Notes: a model not told the origin generated them from the letters alone. Shown: positions 28,460 to 38,472, numbered from the stretch's first letter. The stretch: 64,000 bases of DNA from Stutzerimonas stutzeri (GCF_024448935.1 NZ_JAMOIE010000005.1:1-64000), one strand, 5' to 3'. Translations and numbers: made by a program.

Positions 28460-28637
28460 ACGACTCCTCAATGGGTCACCACCGACGGCAGGGTCTGACC
28501 CTTGGAGGTGGCTGTGGTATGGAGGTTGATCATTGCGGTGTTCCCTGCTGAGGCGATAGCCCAGCCTCACCAGTTGGCAAATGCAAGTCAAGCGGGGCTT
28601 TGCGACAGATTCTTGCGTAATCCCGTCCTGGCTCGAT

Positions 28638-29495
28638 TCACCCTGCGAAGAACGGGTTGAAAACTGCCGCCACCGCTTCGGCCCCGACTTGATCATCCAG
28701 GTGCAGGTGATGGCCGCCGGGCAATCGATGCAGCACGAATGGCAAGGCCTGGATCAGTTCGAGCCTGGCCGGCTGGGTCAGCAAACCTTGCTCCGCCAGC
28801 ACCAGGCTCGCCGGGCAGGCCACGCCATGCACGAATGCCAACGCGTGGGCACGAGTCAGGCGCATCGACGACGGCAGCATCAAACGCGCATCAGTGCGCC
28901 AGGTATAGCCACCGGGAACCGGCATCAATCCTCGCTGCGCGAGCCGCTCGGCCGCCTCGTGGCTGACCGCCCCCACGCCTTTCATGCGCGCCGCGACAGC
29001 CTGCTCGAAGCTGGCGTAGACCGGCTTTCGCTTGTTGTCGACGACAAGCAACTTTTGCAGCGATTCCCCAAGCTTCTGCGGCGCCGTTTCGGCTTCGCCG
29101 GTATAGGGGATCACCCCGTCGATCAGGGCCAGTCGCTCGACCCGATCAGGCATGGCACCGGCCAGCAACACCGACACGATGGCGCCCATCGAGTGCCCCA
29201 GCAAGGAGAACCGCTTCCAGCCAAACTGTTCGGCCGTCTGCAAGACGTCGTGCGCGTAGTCCCAGATGTTGTACGCCGCCCCGAGCGGTCGATGATCGGA
29301 ATGACCGTGCCCCGGCAGGTCTAGCGCAACGATCCGGACGCCCTCAAGCAACGGCGCCAGACGCGAAAAGGTGGCCGCATTGTCCAGCCAGCCGTGCAAG
29401 GCAATGACCGGCTGACCGTCTTCCGGACCGTACAGGTGAGCCGCAACCTCGATATGTGGCAGGCTCAGGCGGATCTCTTCGAACGTGACCCTCAT
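28638..29495 (-). CDS. Alpha/beta hydrolase, first of an overlapping pair
   Basis: 285 residues with a standard alpha/beta hydrolase fold. The oxyanion HGWLDNAATF lies near residue 34, the nucleophile Ser in LLGHSMGAI near 98-106, and the likely catalytic His in LPGGHHLHLDD near 259-269. No signal peptide is seen, so it should act in the cytoplasm. The substrate is unknown; related proteins are generic esterases or lipases. Its start overlaps the stop of the second hydrolase gene by 4 bases, so the two are translationally coupled. The 178 bases after DUF4892's start hold short inverted repeats only. Confidence 0.85.
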   Translation of the reverse strand: MRVTFEEIRLSLPHIEVAAHLYGPEDGQPVIALHGWLDNAATFSRLAPLLEGVRIVALDLPGHGHSDHRPLGAAYNIWDYAHDVLQTAEQFGWKRFSLLGHSMGAIVSVLLAGAMPDRVERLALIDGVIPYTGEAETAPQKLGESLQKLLVVDNKRKPVYASFEQAVAARMKGVGAVSHEAAERLAQRGLMPVPGGYTWRTDARLMLPSSMRLTRAHALAFVHGVACPASLVLAEQGLLTQPARLELIQALPFVLHRLPGGHHLHLDDQVGAEAVAAVFNPFFAG

Positions 29496-30298
29496 GCGGC
29501 ACCCCGCCTGTCCAGTTCGGCCCAGCGACCGAACAGCTGCCTGAGCAGGACCGCGGTTTCATGCGGTCGCTCGAGCGGAAACATATGCCCGCCGGGCAAG
29601 GTATGGGCCTCGCCGCGGGCAACCAGCCGGAGCAGATAAAGATGATGGGGCAGCACTACTCGGCTTTCACGTCCCCGCACCACAGCCAGCGGCATTTTCA
29701 GCGCATGGGGCCAGCCGGGCGTCACATGCGGCACGCTGCGATAGATACGAATTTCAGTCTCCGGGTCGAAGCGCAAACGCACCCCCTGAGCAGTCGGCTC
29801 GAGCCCATGCTCGACGTACGCATCCAGGCAGGCAGGATCGAAAGCGCGAAACAGTGCTTTGCTGGCGAAGTAACGCCGCGCTTCGTCGACGCAACTGAAC
29901 TGCTCGCGACGACCGCGGGTACGCCCCGCGGGCGTCAGGCGATCAATGAAGCCAAAGCGTTTACCCGCCCAGATCAAGGTCTGATCCAGCCAGGTCGGCA
30001 TAGGCGAATCGAGCATGACCACCCCGCGATAAAGCTCCGGGCGTTGCAAGGCGGCGTGATAGTGCAGCATTCCACCAAGCGAATGCCCGACTCCCCAGAC
30101 CGGCTCCTGCAACGCCGCTAGCTGTTCAATCAGCTCCTGCACCAGGTTCTGCCAGTTGTCATCGACCGGGAAGCGCGGGTCATGACCGTGCTGATCGAGG
30201 TGGGTGACTGTGTACTCGGGCATCAGGTCTTCAAACAGCTTGCGATAGGTGGCAGATGGAAAACCGTTGGCGTGAGCGAAAAAAATGCGTTGCGTCAT
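29492..30298 (-). CDS. Alpha/beta hydrolase, second of an overlapping pair
   Basis: 268 residues. It begins MTQRIFFAHANGFPSATY, with the oxyanion HANGFP motif typical of this branch, and has the nucleophile Ser in VGHSLGGML at about residues 69-77 and the catalytic His in LPGGHMFPLERP near 240. It is cytoplasmic by absence of a signal peptide. It is upstream of the first hydrolase and overlaps it by 4 bases. The two are only distantly alike, so this is not a recent duplication. Function is unassigned; co-transcription suggests a shared pathway. Confidence 0.85.
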   Translation of the reverse strand: MTQRIFFAHANGFPSATYRKLFEDLMPEYTVTHLDQHGHDPRFPVDDNWQNLVQELIEQLAALQEPVWGVGHSLGGMLHYHAALQRPELYRGVVMLDSPMPTWLDQTLIWAGKRFGFIDRLTPAGRTRGRREQFSCVDEARRYFASKALFRAFDPACLDAYVEHGLEPTAQGVRLRFDPETEIRIYRSVPHVTPGWPHALKMPLAVVRGRESRVVLPHHLYLLRLVARGEAHTLPGGHMFPLERPHETAVLLRQLFGRWAELDRRGAA

Positions 30299-30405
30299 GA
30301 GTTATAGGCGCTGGATGGAGACGACGGCCATTGTCGGGCGCCCCTTCCCTTAACGGCAATCGGCCGAAGCGGCAGAAGCAAAGGCAGTCCTGCCAAACAG
30401 AGCGC

Positions 30406-30861
30406 CTAAGACGCTTGCACAGGCTGCGGACTGTTTTCGCCAATCGGCACGACCGCAACAGTCAAACGCGAGATGCAGGTCAGTTTGCCGTCATCCCCGT
30501 GCAGCCGTATGTCCCAGACGTGGCTGGAACGTCCCAGATGAACCGGACGACAAACCGCGGTGACACGACCGCTGCGTACCGCGCGGACATGGTTGGCGTT
30601 CACTTCGAGGCCGACACAATAAAATCGGCTCGGGTCGATACATTGGTAGCTGGCCGTGGACCCAACGGTCTCGGCGAGCACCACCGAAGCACCGCCGTGC
30701 AGCAACCCATAAGGCTGATGAGTACGGGAATCCACGACCATGCTGGCCGTGAGGCAGTCCTCTTCGACTGCTTCGAAACGAATATCGAGCAGCTCGACAA
30801 TGGTGTTCTGACGGTTGGCGTTGAGTTGTTCGAGGCTCGCTGGTCGCTGCCAAATGCTCAC
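30406..30861 (-). CDS. Hotdog-fold thioesterase (YdiI/MenI-like)
   Basis: 151 residues from the GTG at 30861. This start is chosen because AGGAG lies 6 bases upstream and the length then fits the family; the in-frame ATG at 30933 would add 24 residues with no conservation seen. The hotdog core motif is GLLHGGASVVLAETVGS (about residues 52-68), with the catalytic Glu in AETVGS. The closest families are YdiI/MenI-type acyl-CoA thioesterases. It lies 78 bases after the sixA stop on the same strand, so it may belong to the gpsA-sixA unit. Confidence 0.8.
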   Translation of the reverse strand: MSIWQRPASLEQLNANRQNTIVELLDIRFEAVEEDCLTASMVVDSRTHQPYGLLHGGASVVLAETVGSTASYQCIDPSRFYCVGLEVNANHVRAVRSGRVTAVCRPVHLGRSSHVWDIRLHGDDGKLTCISRLTVAVVPIGENSPQPVQAS

Positions 30862-30939
30862 GTATCGCTCCTGTTCTTGTTTTATCTGCTGCAAGTCACT
30901 TGCAGTTGCTAGCGCAGCATAGCGAGTAGCCAATTGCAG

Positions 30940-31398
30940 TCAGACGGGATGCCGCAGCGCAACCAGGCGCATCAACCCCGCCGCAACATGCTCCCCTTCC
31001 AACTCGGCCAGGCTGGCGGTTGCCATCGGAATGGGCGCGTCACGCTGACCACTGACCAGCCAACCGCCGAACACACCGACAAAAGGCTGATGGCTGACCA
31101 GCAATAAATGCCGTTCGCTACGACGATCGAGGTAGAGCTGCGCATCGGCCGGATCAGATTCCGGCGTCAACCAGGGTACGGTTTCCACCGGCCCGCTAAA
31201 ACCGACGGCCTGCCGCACGATCTCAGCGGTCTGTTGGGCTCGCTGATAGGGACTCGCCAGAATGGCCTGCAGCGGTTGTCCTTGTAGATGCGCGGCGGCG
31301 CCCTCCACTTCGATGCGGCCCGCAGCGGTGAGATTACGCTCGGCATCGGTCCGATTGCGGGGCTCGGCTTCGCCGTGGCGCAACAGCCACAACATCAT
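30940..31398 (-). CDS. sixA: Phosphohistidine phosphatase SixA
   Basis: 152 residues of the histidine phosphatase superfamily. The active-site motif LRHGEAE is at residues 6-12 (H8 is the likely phospho-acceptor), and the second catalytic His lies in LVSHQPFVG near residue 102. SixA removes phosphate from histidine-phosphorylated phosphotransfer domains (ArcB and the nitrogen PTS in E. coli). The gene overlaps the stop region of the DUF4389 gene by 4 bases and is the third gene in a gpsA-DUF4389-sixA unit, an order common in Pseudomonas. Confidence 0.9.
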   Translation of the reverse strand: MMLWLLRHGEAEPRNRTDAERNLTAAGRIEVEGAAAHLQGQPLQAILASPYQRAQQTAEIVRQAVGFSGPVETVPWLTPESDPADAQLYLDRRSERHLLLVSHQPFVGVFGGWLVSGQRDAPIPMATASLAELEGEHVAAGLMRLVALRHPV

Positions 31399-31733
31399 GG
31401 CTGCGGCTCCTGTTTTGGCGGGGCCGCCTGGACTGAAGGCAGCGTTTCCCTATCGGCCGGACGCGGTTTTGGCCAATCGGACATCGGCCAAGGCTTGCGA
31501 TCGGTATTGAACGTGCCGAAACGGCCTATCTGCGCCACGTACTGGCTGAGGCTGTCACCCAGTTCCAGCAAGCTGTCATTGGCCTTGCCATTTACCGCCT
31601 GCAGCACCAACTGCGCTACCACTACAACCAGCAGCGCCAGCTCGGCCAGCTGCCAGACAAAAAAGAAAATCAGCATCCAGAGTGCGCGCAGGATCAGCGA
31701 CTCGCGCTCCACGCTGCGTTGTGATGTGTTCAT
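31395..31733 (-). CDS. DUF4389 domain-containing membrane protein
   Basis: 112 residues from the ATG at 31733, with GGAG 7 bases upstream. One or two membrane helices (about residues 18-50) are followed by LLELGDSLSQYVAQIGRFGTFNTD, the conserved DUF4389 core, and by a proline-rich tail. The function of the family is unknown. It lies 19 bases after gpsA and overlaps sixA by 4 bases. Confidence 0.85.
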   Translation of the reverse strand: MNTSQRSVERESLILRALWMLIFFFVWQLAELALLVVVVAQLVLQAVNGKANDSLLELGDSLSQYVAQIGRFGTFNTDRKPWPMSDWPKPRPADRETLPSVQAAPPKQEPQP

Positions 31734-31752
31734 TGGTAGCTCCGTTGTCGTG

Positions 31753-32775
31753 TCAGAAACCGTCGATGGAGATGAAATCCACGTCGGTCTTCGGTTCACC
31801 GCGCATCAGCAGCGCAATCACCTGATCCAGCGTACGCCCCTCAAACACAATGGCATGCAGACCCGCGACCAGTGGCATGTAGACCTGCAGCTCCTCTGCC
31901 TTGGTCTTCAATACCTTGATGGTATTGACGCCTTCGGCCACTTCACCCAGCCGCGACACCGCCTCATCGAGACTCAACCCCTCACCAAGAGCATGGCCCA
32001 CCTGAAAGTTGCGACTCTTCGTCGAGGTGCATGTGACGATCAGGTCTCCCACTCCGGCCAGCCCGAGGAACGTCATCGGATTTGCGCCGAGCCTAGCAGC
32101 AAAGCGAGTCATTTCAGCCAGGGCGCGCGTGATCAGCATACTGCGGGTGTTTTCGCCCATGCCGAGGGCCGCGGCCATACCAGCCATGATCGCGTAAACG
32201 TTTTTCAATGCTCCGCCAAGCTCGACGCCAAACCGGTCGGAACTGGCGTAGACACGAAAGGTCCGCCCATGCAGCGCCTGCTGCACGCAACGGCAAAGCG
32301 CCTCATCGTCGCTGGCGACAACCGTCGCGGTCAGCGCGTGCTCGGCTACTTCTCGCGCCAGGTTGGGTCCTGAAATCACGCCGATTCGGGCCTGTGGCGC
32401 GATTTCTTCCAGGATCTGGCTCATCAGCATGAAGCCTTGGGCCTCGATGCCTTTCGTGGTGCTGACCAACAGCTTCCCCGATAGCTGATCAGCGAAAGGT
32501 GACAGTGCCTGGCGCAAGGCGCTGGAAGGCAATGCTACGAAGACCAGCTGACAATCAGCCAGCGTCTGCCCAAGATCGGTGACAGGGCTGACGCCTGGCA
32601 GCAGCGTCACACCTTTCAGGTAGCGCGGATTCTGGCGGTACGTGCGAATGCTCTCGGCCTGCTCGGCATCGCGCATCCACCATCGGACGCGGTGGCCGTT
32701 TTCGGCAAGCAGGTTTGCGATAGCGGTTCCGAAGCTGCCGCCGCCAAGCACCGCTATGGGTTGCTGTTCAGTCAT
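31753..32775 (-). CDS. gpsA: Glycerol-3-phosphate dehydrogenase [NAD(P)+]
   Basis: 340 residues from the ATG at 32775. GpsA reduces dihydroxyacetone phosphate to sn-glycerol 3-phosphate for phospholipid synthesis. The N-terminal nucleotide-binding [10 protein letters not shown] is at about residues 11-20, and the conserved blocks STTKGIE (near 107), [10 protein letters not shown] (near 140) and the catalytic-Lys region [13 protein letters not shown] (near 190) are all present. Length is normal. It heads the gpsA-DUF4389-sixA unit, and its location next to fabA-fabB groups lipid-precursor genes together. Confidence 0.95.
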   Translation of the reverse strand: MTEQQPIAVLGGGSFGTAIANLLAENGHRVRWWMRDAEQAESIRTYRQNPRYLKGVTLLPGVSPVTDLGQTLADCQLVFVALPSSALRQALSPFADQLSGKLLVSTTKGIEAQGFMLMSQILEEIAPQARIGVISGPNLAREVAEHALTATVVASDDEALCRCVQQALHGRTFRVYASSDRFGVELGGALKNVYAIMAGMAAALGMGENTRSMLITRALAEMTRFAARLGANPMTFLGLAGVGDLIVTCTSTKSRNFQVGHALGEGLSLDEAVSRLGEVAEGVNTIKVLKTKAEELQVYMPLVAGLHAIVFEGRTLDQVIALLMRGEPKTDVDFISIDGF

Positions 32776-33198
32776 GGGGGATCCGTTTAGGCACCGAGTG
32801 CAAGGGTCAGCATAATACGTGGCGCTCCGCACGCAACCAGTGCAAACCCAGTCCTGATGTCTGAGGAATCATTCGATTACAATTTCCGGTCGCGCCGAGC
32901 GATGGCGAACGACCCCGTATCCAGGCGTGTGTTGTCAGCCCCCAGGGGAGGCATTCCCCAATGGTCTATAAGAGGCAGAACGTCACATGGTCGTTGTCGC
33001 GGGTCAGGAGTGTTAAAGTATCGGCCCGTTTCTGCCATGGCCGTCTCGTGGTGGGTCGAAACGAGCGGTACTCATGCCCCCTGTGCTGTGACTTTTAGCG
33101 CAAGGCGGCAGTCTATGACTAGTCTTATGACCGGACTCGCTATTTCGAGTCGGATGAACGCAGCAAGCCCTCCATAAAGGGACCATTGAGGAATACGC
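32776..33198. other. 423-base gpsA-fabA intergenic region
   Basis: This divergent gap holds no convincing gene. An open frame at 32857-33177 has no family resemblance and no ribosome site. A perfect inverted repeat sits in its 3' part (listed separately). TATAAG at about 32964 is a possible -10 for fabA, but I find no matching -35 at normal spacing. The fabA leader is likely long. Confidence 0.6.
33134..33151. promoter_or_regulatory. Inverted repeat in the fabA leader
   Basis: GACTCG (33134-33139) and CGAGTC (33146-33151) form a perfect 6-base-pair inverted repeat with a 6-base AT-rich centre, about 48 bases before the fabA start. It could be an operator for a fatty-acid regulator or an RNA hairpin in the leader. 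Nothing in the sequence decides between them. Confidence 0.4.
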
Positions 33199-33714
33199 AT
33201 GACCAAACAACAGGCCTTTACTCGGGAAGATCTGCTCCGTTGCAGCCGCGGCGAGCTGTTCGGCCCCGGTAATGCGCAGCTGCCCGCGCCGAACATGCTT
33301 ATGGTCGACCGCATCGTTCATATCAGCGAAGTCGGCGGCAAGTACGGCAAGGGCGAGCTGGTTGCAGAGCTGGATATCAACCCTGATCTCTGGTTCTTTG
33401 CCTGCCACTTCGAAGGTGACCCGGTCATGCCTGGCTGCCTGGGCCTCGATGCCATGTGGCAACTGGTCGGTTTCTATCTGGGCTGGCTGGGCAACCCGGG
33501 CCGTGGCCGTGCGCTGGGTTCTGGCGAGGTCAAATTCTACGGTCAGGTCCTGCCGACCGCCAAGAAGGTGACCTATAACATCCATATCAAACGCACCATC
33601 AGCCGCTCTCTGATCCTCGGTATCGCCGATGGCACCGTCAGCGTGGACGGTCGCGAGATTTACAGTGCCGAAGGTTTGCGTGTCGGCCTGTTTACATCTA
33701 CTGATAGCTTCTGA
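33199..33714 (+). CDS. fabA: 3-hydroxydecanoyl-ACP dehydratase/isomerase
   Basis: 171 residues, the standard length. FabA dehydrates 3-hydroxydecanoyl-ACP and isomerises trans-2- to cis-3-decenoyl-ACP, the entry to anaerobic unsaturated fatty acids. The catalytic pair is H70 ([12 protein letters not shown]) and D84 (CLGLDAMWQ), at the same numbers as in E. coli. The ribosome site GAGG lies about 8 bases before the ATG. fabB follows after 11 bases, and the two form the classic fabAB operon of Pseudomonas. In P. aeruginosa the operon is repressed by the TetR-type DesT; no certain DesT site could be assigned here. Confidence 0.97.
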   Translation: MTKQQAFTREDLLRCSRGELFGPGNAQLPAPNMLMVDRIVHISEVGGKYGKGELVAELDINPDLWFFACHFEGDPVMPGCLGLDAMWQLVGFYLGWLGNPGRGRALGSGEVKFYGQVLPTAKKVTYNIHIKRTISRSLILGIADGTVSVDGREIYSAEGLRVGLFTSTDSF

Positions 33715-33725
33715 AGGACTTTCGC

Positions 33726-34943
33726 ATGCGTCGCGTCGTAATCACCGGCCTGGGTATCGTTTCCTGCCTCGGCAATGACAAAGACACCGTTTCCGCCAAC
33801 CTGCGGGCCAGTCGCCCCGGTATTCGCTTCAATCAGGCCTATGCCGATATGGGCCTGCGTAGCCAGGTCTCAGGCTCGGTTGATCTGAACCTGGAAGAAC
33901 TGATCGACCGCAAGGTTCTGCGCTTCATGGGCGATGCGGCGGCTTACGCCTATCTGGCGATGCAACAGGCCCTGCAAGACTCCGGCCTCAGCGCTGAGGA
34001 TATTTCCAACCCGCGCATCGGCCTCATTGCGGGATCCGGTGGCGCCTCTACCATCAATCAGATGGAAGCTATCGACATCCTTCGCGAAAAGGGCGTCAAG
34101 CGCATCGGACCATACCGCGTACCGCGCACCATGAGCAGCACGGTTTCCGCTTGCCTGGCGACGCCTTTCCGCATCAAGGGCATCAACTACTCCATCGCCT
34201 CGGCCTGCGCCACCAGCGCGCACTGCATCGGCCATGCCATGGAACAGATCCAGATGGGCAAGCAGGACGTCGTCTTTGCCGGCGGCGGAGAGGAAGAGCA
34301 CTGGAGCCAGAGCTGCCTGTTCGACGCCATGGGCGCCCTCTCCAGCCAGTACAACGAGACCCCGGAAAAAGCCTCCCGCGCCTACGATGCCAAGCGTGAT
34401 GGTTTCGTCATTGCCGGCGGTGGCGGCATGGTCGTGGTCGAAGAGCTGGAGCATGCGCTCAAGCGCGGCGCCAAGATCTACGCGGAAATCGTCGGCTACG
34501 GCGCTACCTCCGATGGCTATGACATGGTCGCACCCAGCGGTGAAGGCGCGCTGCGCTGCATGCAGCAGGCGATGTCCACCGTAGACACCACCATCGACTA
34601 CCTCAACACTCACGGCACCTCGACGCCGGTGGGCGATGTGGCCGAGATCAAGGCCGTGCGCAACATGTTCGGCGACAAGATCCCGACCATCAGCTCAACC
34701 AAGAGCCTGTCCGGCCACTCGCTGGGTGCCGCAGGCGTCCACGAAGCGATCTACTGCATGCTGATGATGCAGGGCAACTTCATTGCCGGCTCCGCCAACA
34801 TCGAAGAGCTCGATGCAGAAGTCGCTGACATGCCGATCGTTCGCAAAACCCGTGAAGACGCCAAGATCGATACCGTCATGAGCAACAGCTTTGGCTTCGG
34901 CGGCACCAACGCAACGCTGGTTCTCAATCGCTGGAAAGGCTGA
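33726..34943 (+). CDS. fabB: Beta-ketoacyl-ACP synthase I
   Basis: 405 residues. FabB elongates cis-3-decenoyl-ACP made by FabA and is essential for unsaturated fatty acids. The active-site Cys is about residue 161 in [13 protein letters not shown]. The two His are in [11 protein letters not shown] (near 298) and [14 protein letters not shown] (near 331). The C-terminal [14 protein letters not shown] is typical of KAS I. It is the second gene of the fabAB operon, and a strong terminator follows 24 bases after the stop. Confidence 0.97.
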   Translation: MRRVVITGLGIVSCLGNDKDTVSANLRASRPGIRFNQAYADMGLRSQVSGSVDLNLEELIDRKVLRFMGDAAAYAYLAMQQALQDSGLSAEDISNPRIGLIAGSGGASTINQMEAIDILREKGVKRIGPYRVPRTMSSTVSACLATPFRIKGINYSIASACATSAHCIGHAMEQIQMGKQDVVFAGGGEEEHWSQSCLFDAMGALSSQYNETPEKASRAYDAKRDGFVIAGGGGMVVVEELEHALKRGAKIYAEIVGYGATSDGYDMVAPSGEGALRCMQQAMSTVDTTIDYLNTHGTSTPVGDVAEIKAVRNMFGDKIPTISSTKSLSGHSLGAAGVHEAIYCMLMMQGNFIAGSANIEELDAEVADMPIVRKTREDAKIDTVMSNSFGFGGTNATLVLNRWKG

Positions 34944-34966
34944 TCAGCACAGCTCAGCAGGTAAAT

Positions 34967-35000
34967 GACAACGGCGCCTCCAGGCGCCGTTGTCGTTTGT
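34967..35000 (+). terminator. Rho-independent terminator of fabAB
   Basis: A near-perfect stem (GACAACGGCGCC, from 34967, with GGCGCCGTTGTC, to 34994; loop of about 4 bases) is followed by GTTTGT. It begins 24 bases after the fabB stop. Confidence 0.85.
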
Positions 35001-35358
35001 GGACGTTTGTCGCTGACCAATGTCAGGCTGGTCGGAAACAGGAAGCTGGCGATAACGGCTGTCGCACGGATCGTGCCCAACGCATAGAGCACCAGAATCG
35101 GACGAATGTGCGTCGTCCGCGCTTGTGATTGGCCAGCGACGCAGTGACCAGAACGAGCAGCCGTACCGGCGCAACCGCCTTCAACCCTGCGACGAACAGA
35201 CTTCCTGGCAAGCTGACTGACGCTGCAGCCTCGGCCACAGCCAGGCCAGACGACAGCCGGCAACAAGGCCGACCACAGGCGTGACAAGACCGATACGGTT
35301 ATACGCTCGAATAGACGGCGGACGAGCGGCTATGGGGCCATCCAACAGCCATCTGACG
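35001..35358. other. Unassigned intergenic region after fabB
   Basis: Apart from the fabAB terminator, this gap contains no supportable gene. Three overlapping minus-strand frames (35181-35420, 35023-35238 and 34944-35174) each carry short hydrophobic stretches such as [14 protein letters not shown] and [15 protein letters not shown], as a decayed membrane-protein gene with frameshifts might. I recognise no family. Confidence 0.4.
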
Positions 35359-36390
35359 CTACTTCGTATAGCGCACCTCCGCCTGCCGCTTACGCGGAAG
35401 TACAGCGAGAAAATTGTCACGCGCTACCTTGCGTGCCACGGCCTCCGGCAACGCATCGAGGAAAGGATCAAATGTGTGCATCGCCTCTCCCAAACCTTCG
35501 AAGCGACCCACCACATCGGAACCAATCATGAAGCGGGTAGGATGCCGCTCGACCAAGGCCACCCAGTCGGGATCGGGTGCGCCTGTACTGTCCAGCAGAT
35601 AAGGCCGAAGCATGGTCCATGACAAATCAACGTATAGATTTGGGTAGTCATCGAGCAGGCGTTTGACGGTAGATAACAGGAAGTCGAGCTTCTTCTGGTG
35701 ACGATGCAGCTCCTTGCTGGTACCAGCATGCGCCCAGATAAAGCGTGTATGCGGGTGGTTACGCAGCGGCTCTTCCAGTTCAGCGAGATAGAGCGGATTG
35801 CGCTCGCGCTTGGAGGTAATGTTCGAGTGCAGCATGACCGGCAGATCGAACTCGGCTGCCAGGTGGTAGACCCGCGTCAACGCTTCGTTGTTGGCACGGG
35901 GCGTATCGCCCTGAGTCAGAGCCGTCACATCATCATGCCGAGTGAAGATCTCACCCAGTCCCTGCCACAGACCCGGATCCATATCGAGCATTCGACGGAT
36001 ATGCGCATCGGCATTCTTGTCGTTGGGATTGAAGCCCGAGAGGAACGGATGGAAGCGCTTGCGCTGCTCTTCGTCTAACTCCTTGAGCGCCGCAGCGACC
36101 ACCACGTCGGTCGCACTGTACCAGTAGACGGCCGCGTCATCGCCCGCGTAGTAGCGAGGGCGTTTGGGCTCATTCTCGTGCCATTTCTTGGCGACCGGTA
36201 TACCGCTGATCATCAGGTGATCGATATCGCCCTTGTCCATGGCCTTAAGCAGCTGGTCCATGCCATCGCTTTCCTGAAAAAAGTCGACGAAGTGCAGATG
36301 GGCGTCGCTGTAGTGGTAGTCCCGTGCCTGTACCGGTGCGGCCGAGACAACCAGGCAAAACGCGGCGAGACAGCCTCGTATGTTGAGCAA
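35359..36390 (-). CDS. Exported amidohydrolase-family (TIM-barrel) protein
   Basis: 343 residues. A signal peptide is visible (MLNIRGCLAAFCLVVSAAPVQA), so the product is periplasmic. The metal-binding H-x-H lies near residues 30-32 (YSDAHLHFVDF), and further ligands are likely H in VMLHSNITS (near 187), H in FIWAHAGTS (near 219) and D in MIGSDVVGR (near 290). These are the features of the amidohydrolase_2 group, which includes decarboxylases and lactonases. The substrate is not evident. It stands alone between the fabAB terminator region and htpG. Confidence 0.8.
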   Translation of the reverse strand: MLNIRGCLAAFCLVVSAAPVQARDYHYSDAHLHFVDFFQESDGMDQLLKAMDKGDIDHLMISGIPVAKKWHENEPKRPRYYAGDDAAVYWYSATDVVVAAALKELDEEQRKRFHPFLSGFNPNDKNADAHIRRMLDMDPGLWQGLGEIFTRHDDVTALTQGDTPRANNEALTRVYHLAAEFDLPVMLHSNITSKRERNPLYLAELEEPLRNHPHTRFIWAHAGTSKELHRHQKKLDFLLSTVKRLLDDYPNLYVDLSWTMLRPYLLDSTGAPDPDWVALVERHPTRFMIGSDVVGRFEGLGEAMHTFDPFLDALPEAVARKVARDNFLAVLPRKRQAEVRYTK

Positions 36391-36521
36391 CCGATGTCCT
36401 CCTGGTGAGCACGCCGATAGACCGTCCAGTCGCTTGGCGGTTCATAACGCGGTGACGCTGTTACAAGCGCGCCGTGCTCGATGCCTGATTAATCCTGATT
36501 CTTTCAGCAAACGCACCATCG

Positions 36522-36551
36522 AAAAAGGCCCGTCAGTGACGGGCCTTTTTT
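36522..36551 (-). terminator. Bidirectional terminator after htpG
   Basis: AAAAAGGCCCGTCA (36523-36535 region) pairs with TGACGGGCCTTTTTT across a one-to-three-base loop. A-run and T-run flank the stem, so it works on both strands; on the minus strand it begins 14 bases after the htpG stop. Confidence 0.85.
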
Positions 36552-36564
36552 GCGACAGATCAGC

Positions 36565-38472
36565 TTAAGCGGACAACTCAACCAGCAGCTTGTTGAGGCG
36601 CTGCACATAAGCTGCGGGGTCCTTCAAACTGTCCCCTGCCGCCAAGGCCGCCTGATCGAAGAGGATGTGAGAAAGATCGGCGAAGCGGTCTTCATCCGGC
36701 TCGGCGTCGAGTTTTTCAATCAGCGGGTGTGCCGGGTTGATCTCGAAGATCGGCTTCGATTCCGGCACCTTCTGCCCGCTGGCCTCGAGGATCTGGCGCA
36801 TCTGCAGTCCGAGGTCCTGCTCACCAATCGCGAGGATTGCCGGTGAATCAGTCAGACGATGCGATACACGCACCTCTGCAACCTCATCACCGAGCGCTGT
36901 CTTGAGCCGCTCTACCAGGCCTTCCTTCGCTTTGGCGATCTCTTCCTGAGCCTTCTTGTCCTCTTCGGAGTCCAGCTTGCCGAGGTCCAGATCACCGCGA
37001 GCGACATCCACGAACTGCTTGCCGTCGAATTCGGTCAGGTAGCTCATCAACCACTCGTCGATACGGTCGGTCAGCAGCAACACCTCGATACCCTTCTTGC
37101 GGAAGACTTCCAGGTGCGGGCTGTTCTTGACCTGTGCGTAGGATTCGCCCGTCAGATAGTAAATCTTGTCCTGGCCTTCCTTGACCCGTCCGAGGTAATC
37201 GGCCAGCGAAACGCTCTGCTCGCCCGAGGCATCCTGAGTAGAGGCGAAGCGCAGCAGTCCGGCTATCTTCTCCTTGTTGGCGAAATCCTCCGCCGGACCT
37301 TCTTTCAACACCTGACCGAACTGCTTCCAGAAGTTCTTGTAGTCCTCTGGCTGGTCCTTGGCCAACTTGTCCAGCATGTCGAGCACGCGCTTGGTCAGCG
37401 CCGACTTCATCGAATCGATTACCGGATCCTTCTGCAGGATCTCGCGGGACACGTTCAACGATAGGTCGTTGGAATCGACTACACCTTTGATGAAGCGCAG
37501 GTACAACGGCAGGAACTCATCGGCCTGATCCATGATGAAGACCCGCTGGACGTAGAGTTTCAGTCCTTTGGGCGCTTCTCGCTGATACAGGTCGAACGGC
37601 GCTCGGCCAGGAACGAACAACAACGACGTGTATTCGAGCTTGCCCTCAACTTTGTTATGACTCCAGGCCAACGGATTCTCGAAGTCGTGCCCGACGTGCT
37701 TGTAGAACTCCTGGTATTCCTCGTCCTTGATCTCGGTACGCGGACGGGTCCACAGCGCGCTGGCTCGGTTGACCGTTTCCCACTCGGTCTCGGCCGGCTT
37801 GTCTTTCTCCTCACCATGAAACTCTTTCGGCAGTTCGATCGGCAGCGCGATGTGGTCGGAGTACTTCTTGATGATGTTGCGAAGGCGCCAACCGTCGGCA
37901 AATTCTTCTTCGCCAGGCTTGAGATGCAGAACGATGCGAGTGCCACGTTCCGGCTTCTCGATGTTCGCAACCTCGAAATCGCCCTCGCCCTTCGACGACC
38001 AATACACGCCTTCTTCTGCAGACGTACCGGCGCGGCGGCTGAACACCTCTACCTGCTCCGCGACGATGAAGGCGGAATAGAAGCCAACGCCGAACTGACC
38101 GATCAGGTGTGAATCCTTCTTCTGGTCACCGGTCAGGTGTTTCATGAAATCAGCCGTACCCGACTTGGCGATAGTGCCCAGATGGGTGATGACGTCTTCG
38201 CGGTTCATGCCGATGCCGTTATCTTCGAGAGTGACGGTCTTGGCATCTTTATCGAAGCTGACACGAATCTTCAGATCGGCTCCGCCCTCAAGCAGCTCAG
38301 GCTTGGCCAGCGCTTCGAAGCGAAGCTTGTCGGCAGCATCCGAGGCGTTGGAAATCAGCTCGCGAAGGAAGATCTCCTTATTTGAATACAAGGAATGGAT
38401 CATCAGGTGAAGCAGCTGCTTCACTTCGGTCTGGAAGCCCAGGGTTTCTTTGTTTTGAGTCTCCACACTCAT
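36565..38472 (-). CDS. htpG: Molecular chaperone HtpG (Hsp90)
   Basis: 635 residues, full-length bacterial Hsp90. The N-terminal ATPase domain carries [14 protein letters not shown] (about residues 39-52), DNGIGM (near 89-94) and the glycine-rich [11 protein letters not shown] (near 131-141). Middle and C-terminal domains are complete. HtpG remodels client proteins in the cytoplasm with DnaK. A sigma-32 promoter lies about 60 bases upstream (listed separately) and a strong terminator follows, so it is a single-gene heat-shock unit. Confidence 0.97.
   Translation of the reverse strand: MSVETQNKETLGFQTEVKQLLHLMIHSLYSNKEIFLRELISNASDAADKLRFEALAKPELLEGGADLKIRVSFDKDAKTVTLEDNGIGMNREDVITHLGTIAKSGTADFMKHLTGDQKKDSHLIGQFGVGFYSAFIVAEQVEVFSRRAGTSAEEGVYWSSKGEGDFEVANIEKPERGTRIVLHLKPGEEEFADGWRLRNIIKKYSDHIALPIELPKEFHGEEKDKPAETEWETVNRASALWTRPRTEIKDEEYQEFYKHVGHDFENPLAWSHNKVEGKLEYTSLLFVPGRAPFDLYQREAPKGLKLYVQRVFIMDQADEFLPLYLRFIKGVVDSNDLSLNVSREILQKDPVIDSMKSALTKRVLDMLDKLAKDQPEDYKNFWKQFGQVLKEGPAEDFANKEKIAGLLRFASTQDASGEQSVSLADYLGRVKEGQDKIYYLTGESYAQVKNSPHLEVFRKKGIEVLLLTDRIDEWLMSYLTEFDGKQFVDVARGDLDLGKLDSEEDKKAQEEIAKAKEGLVERLKTALGDEVAEVRVSHRLTDSPAILAIGEQDLGLQMRQILEASGQKVPESKPIFEINPAHPLIEKLDAEPDEDRFADLSHILFDQAALAAGDSLKDPAAYVQRLNKLLVELSA

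Noticed and set aside
30862-30933. Longer ATG start for the hotdog thioesterase at 30406
   Set aside because: The extra 24 residues are not typical and the GTG has a proper AGGAG at good spacing.
32857-33177. 106-codon open frame in the fabA leader
   Set aside because: No ribosome site, unusual composition, and no family resemblance. More likely leader DNA.
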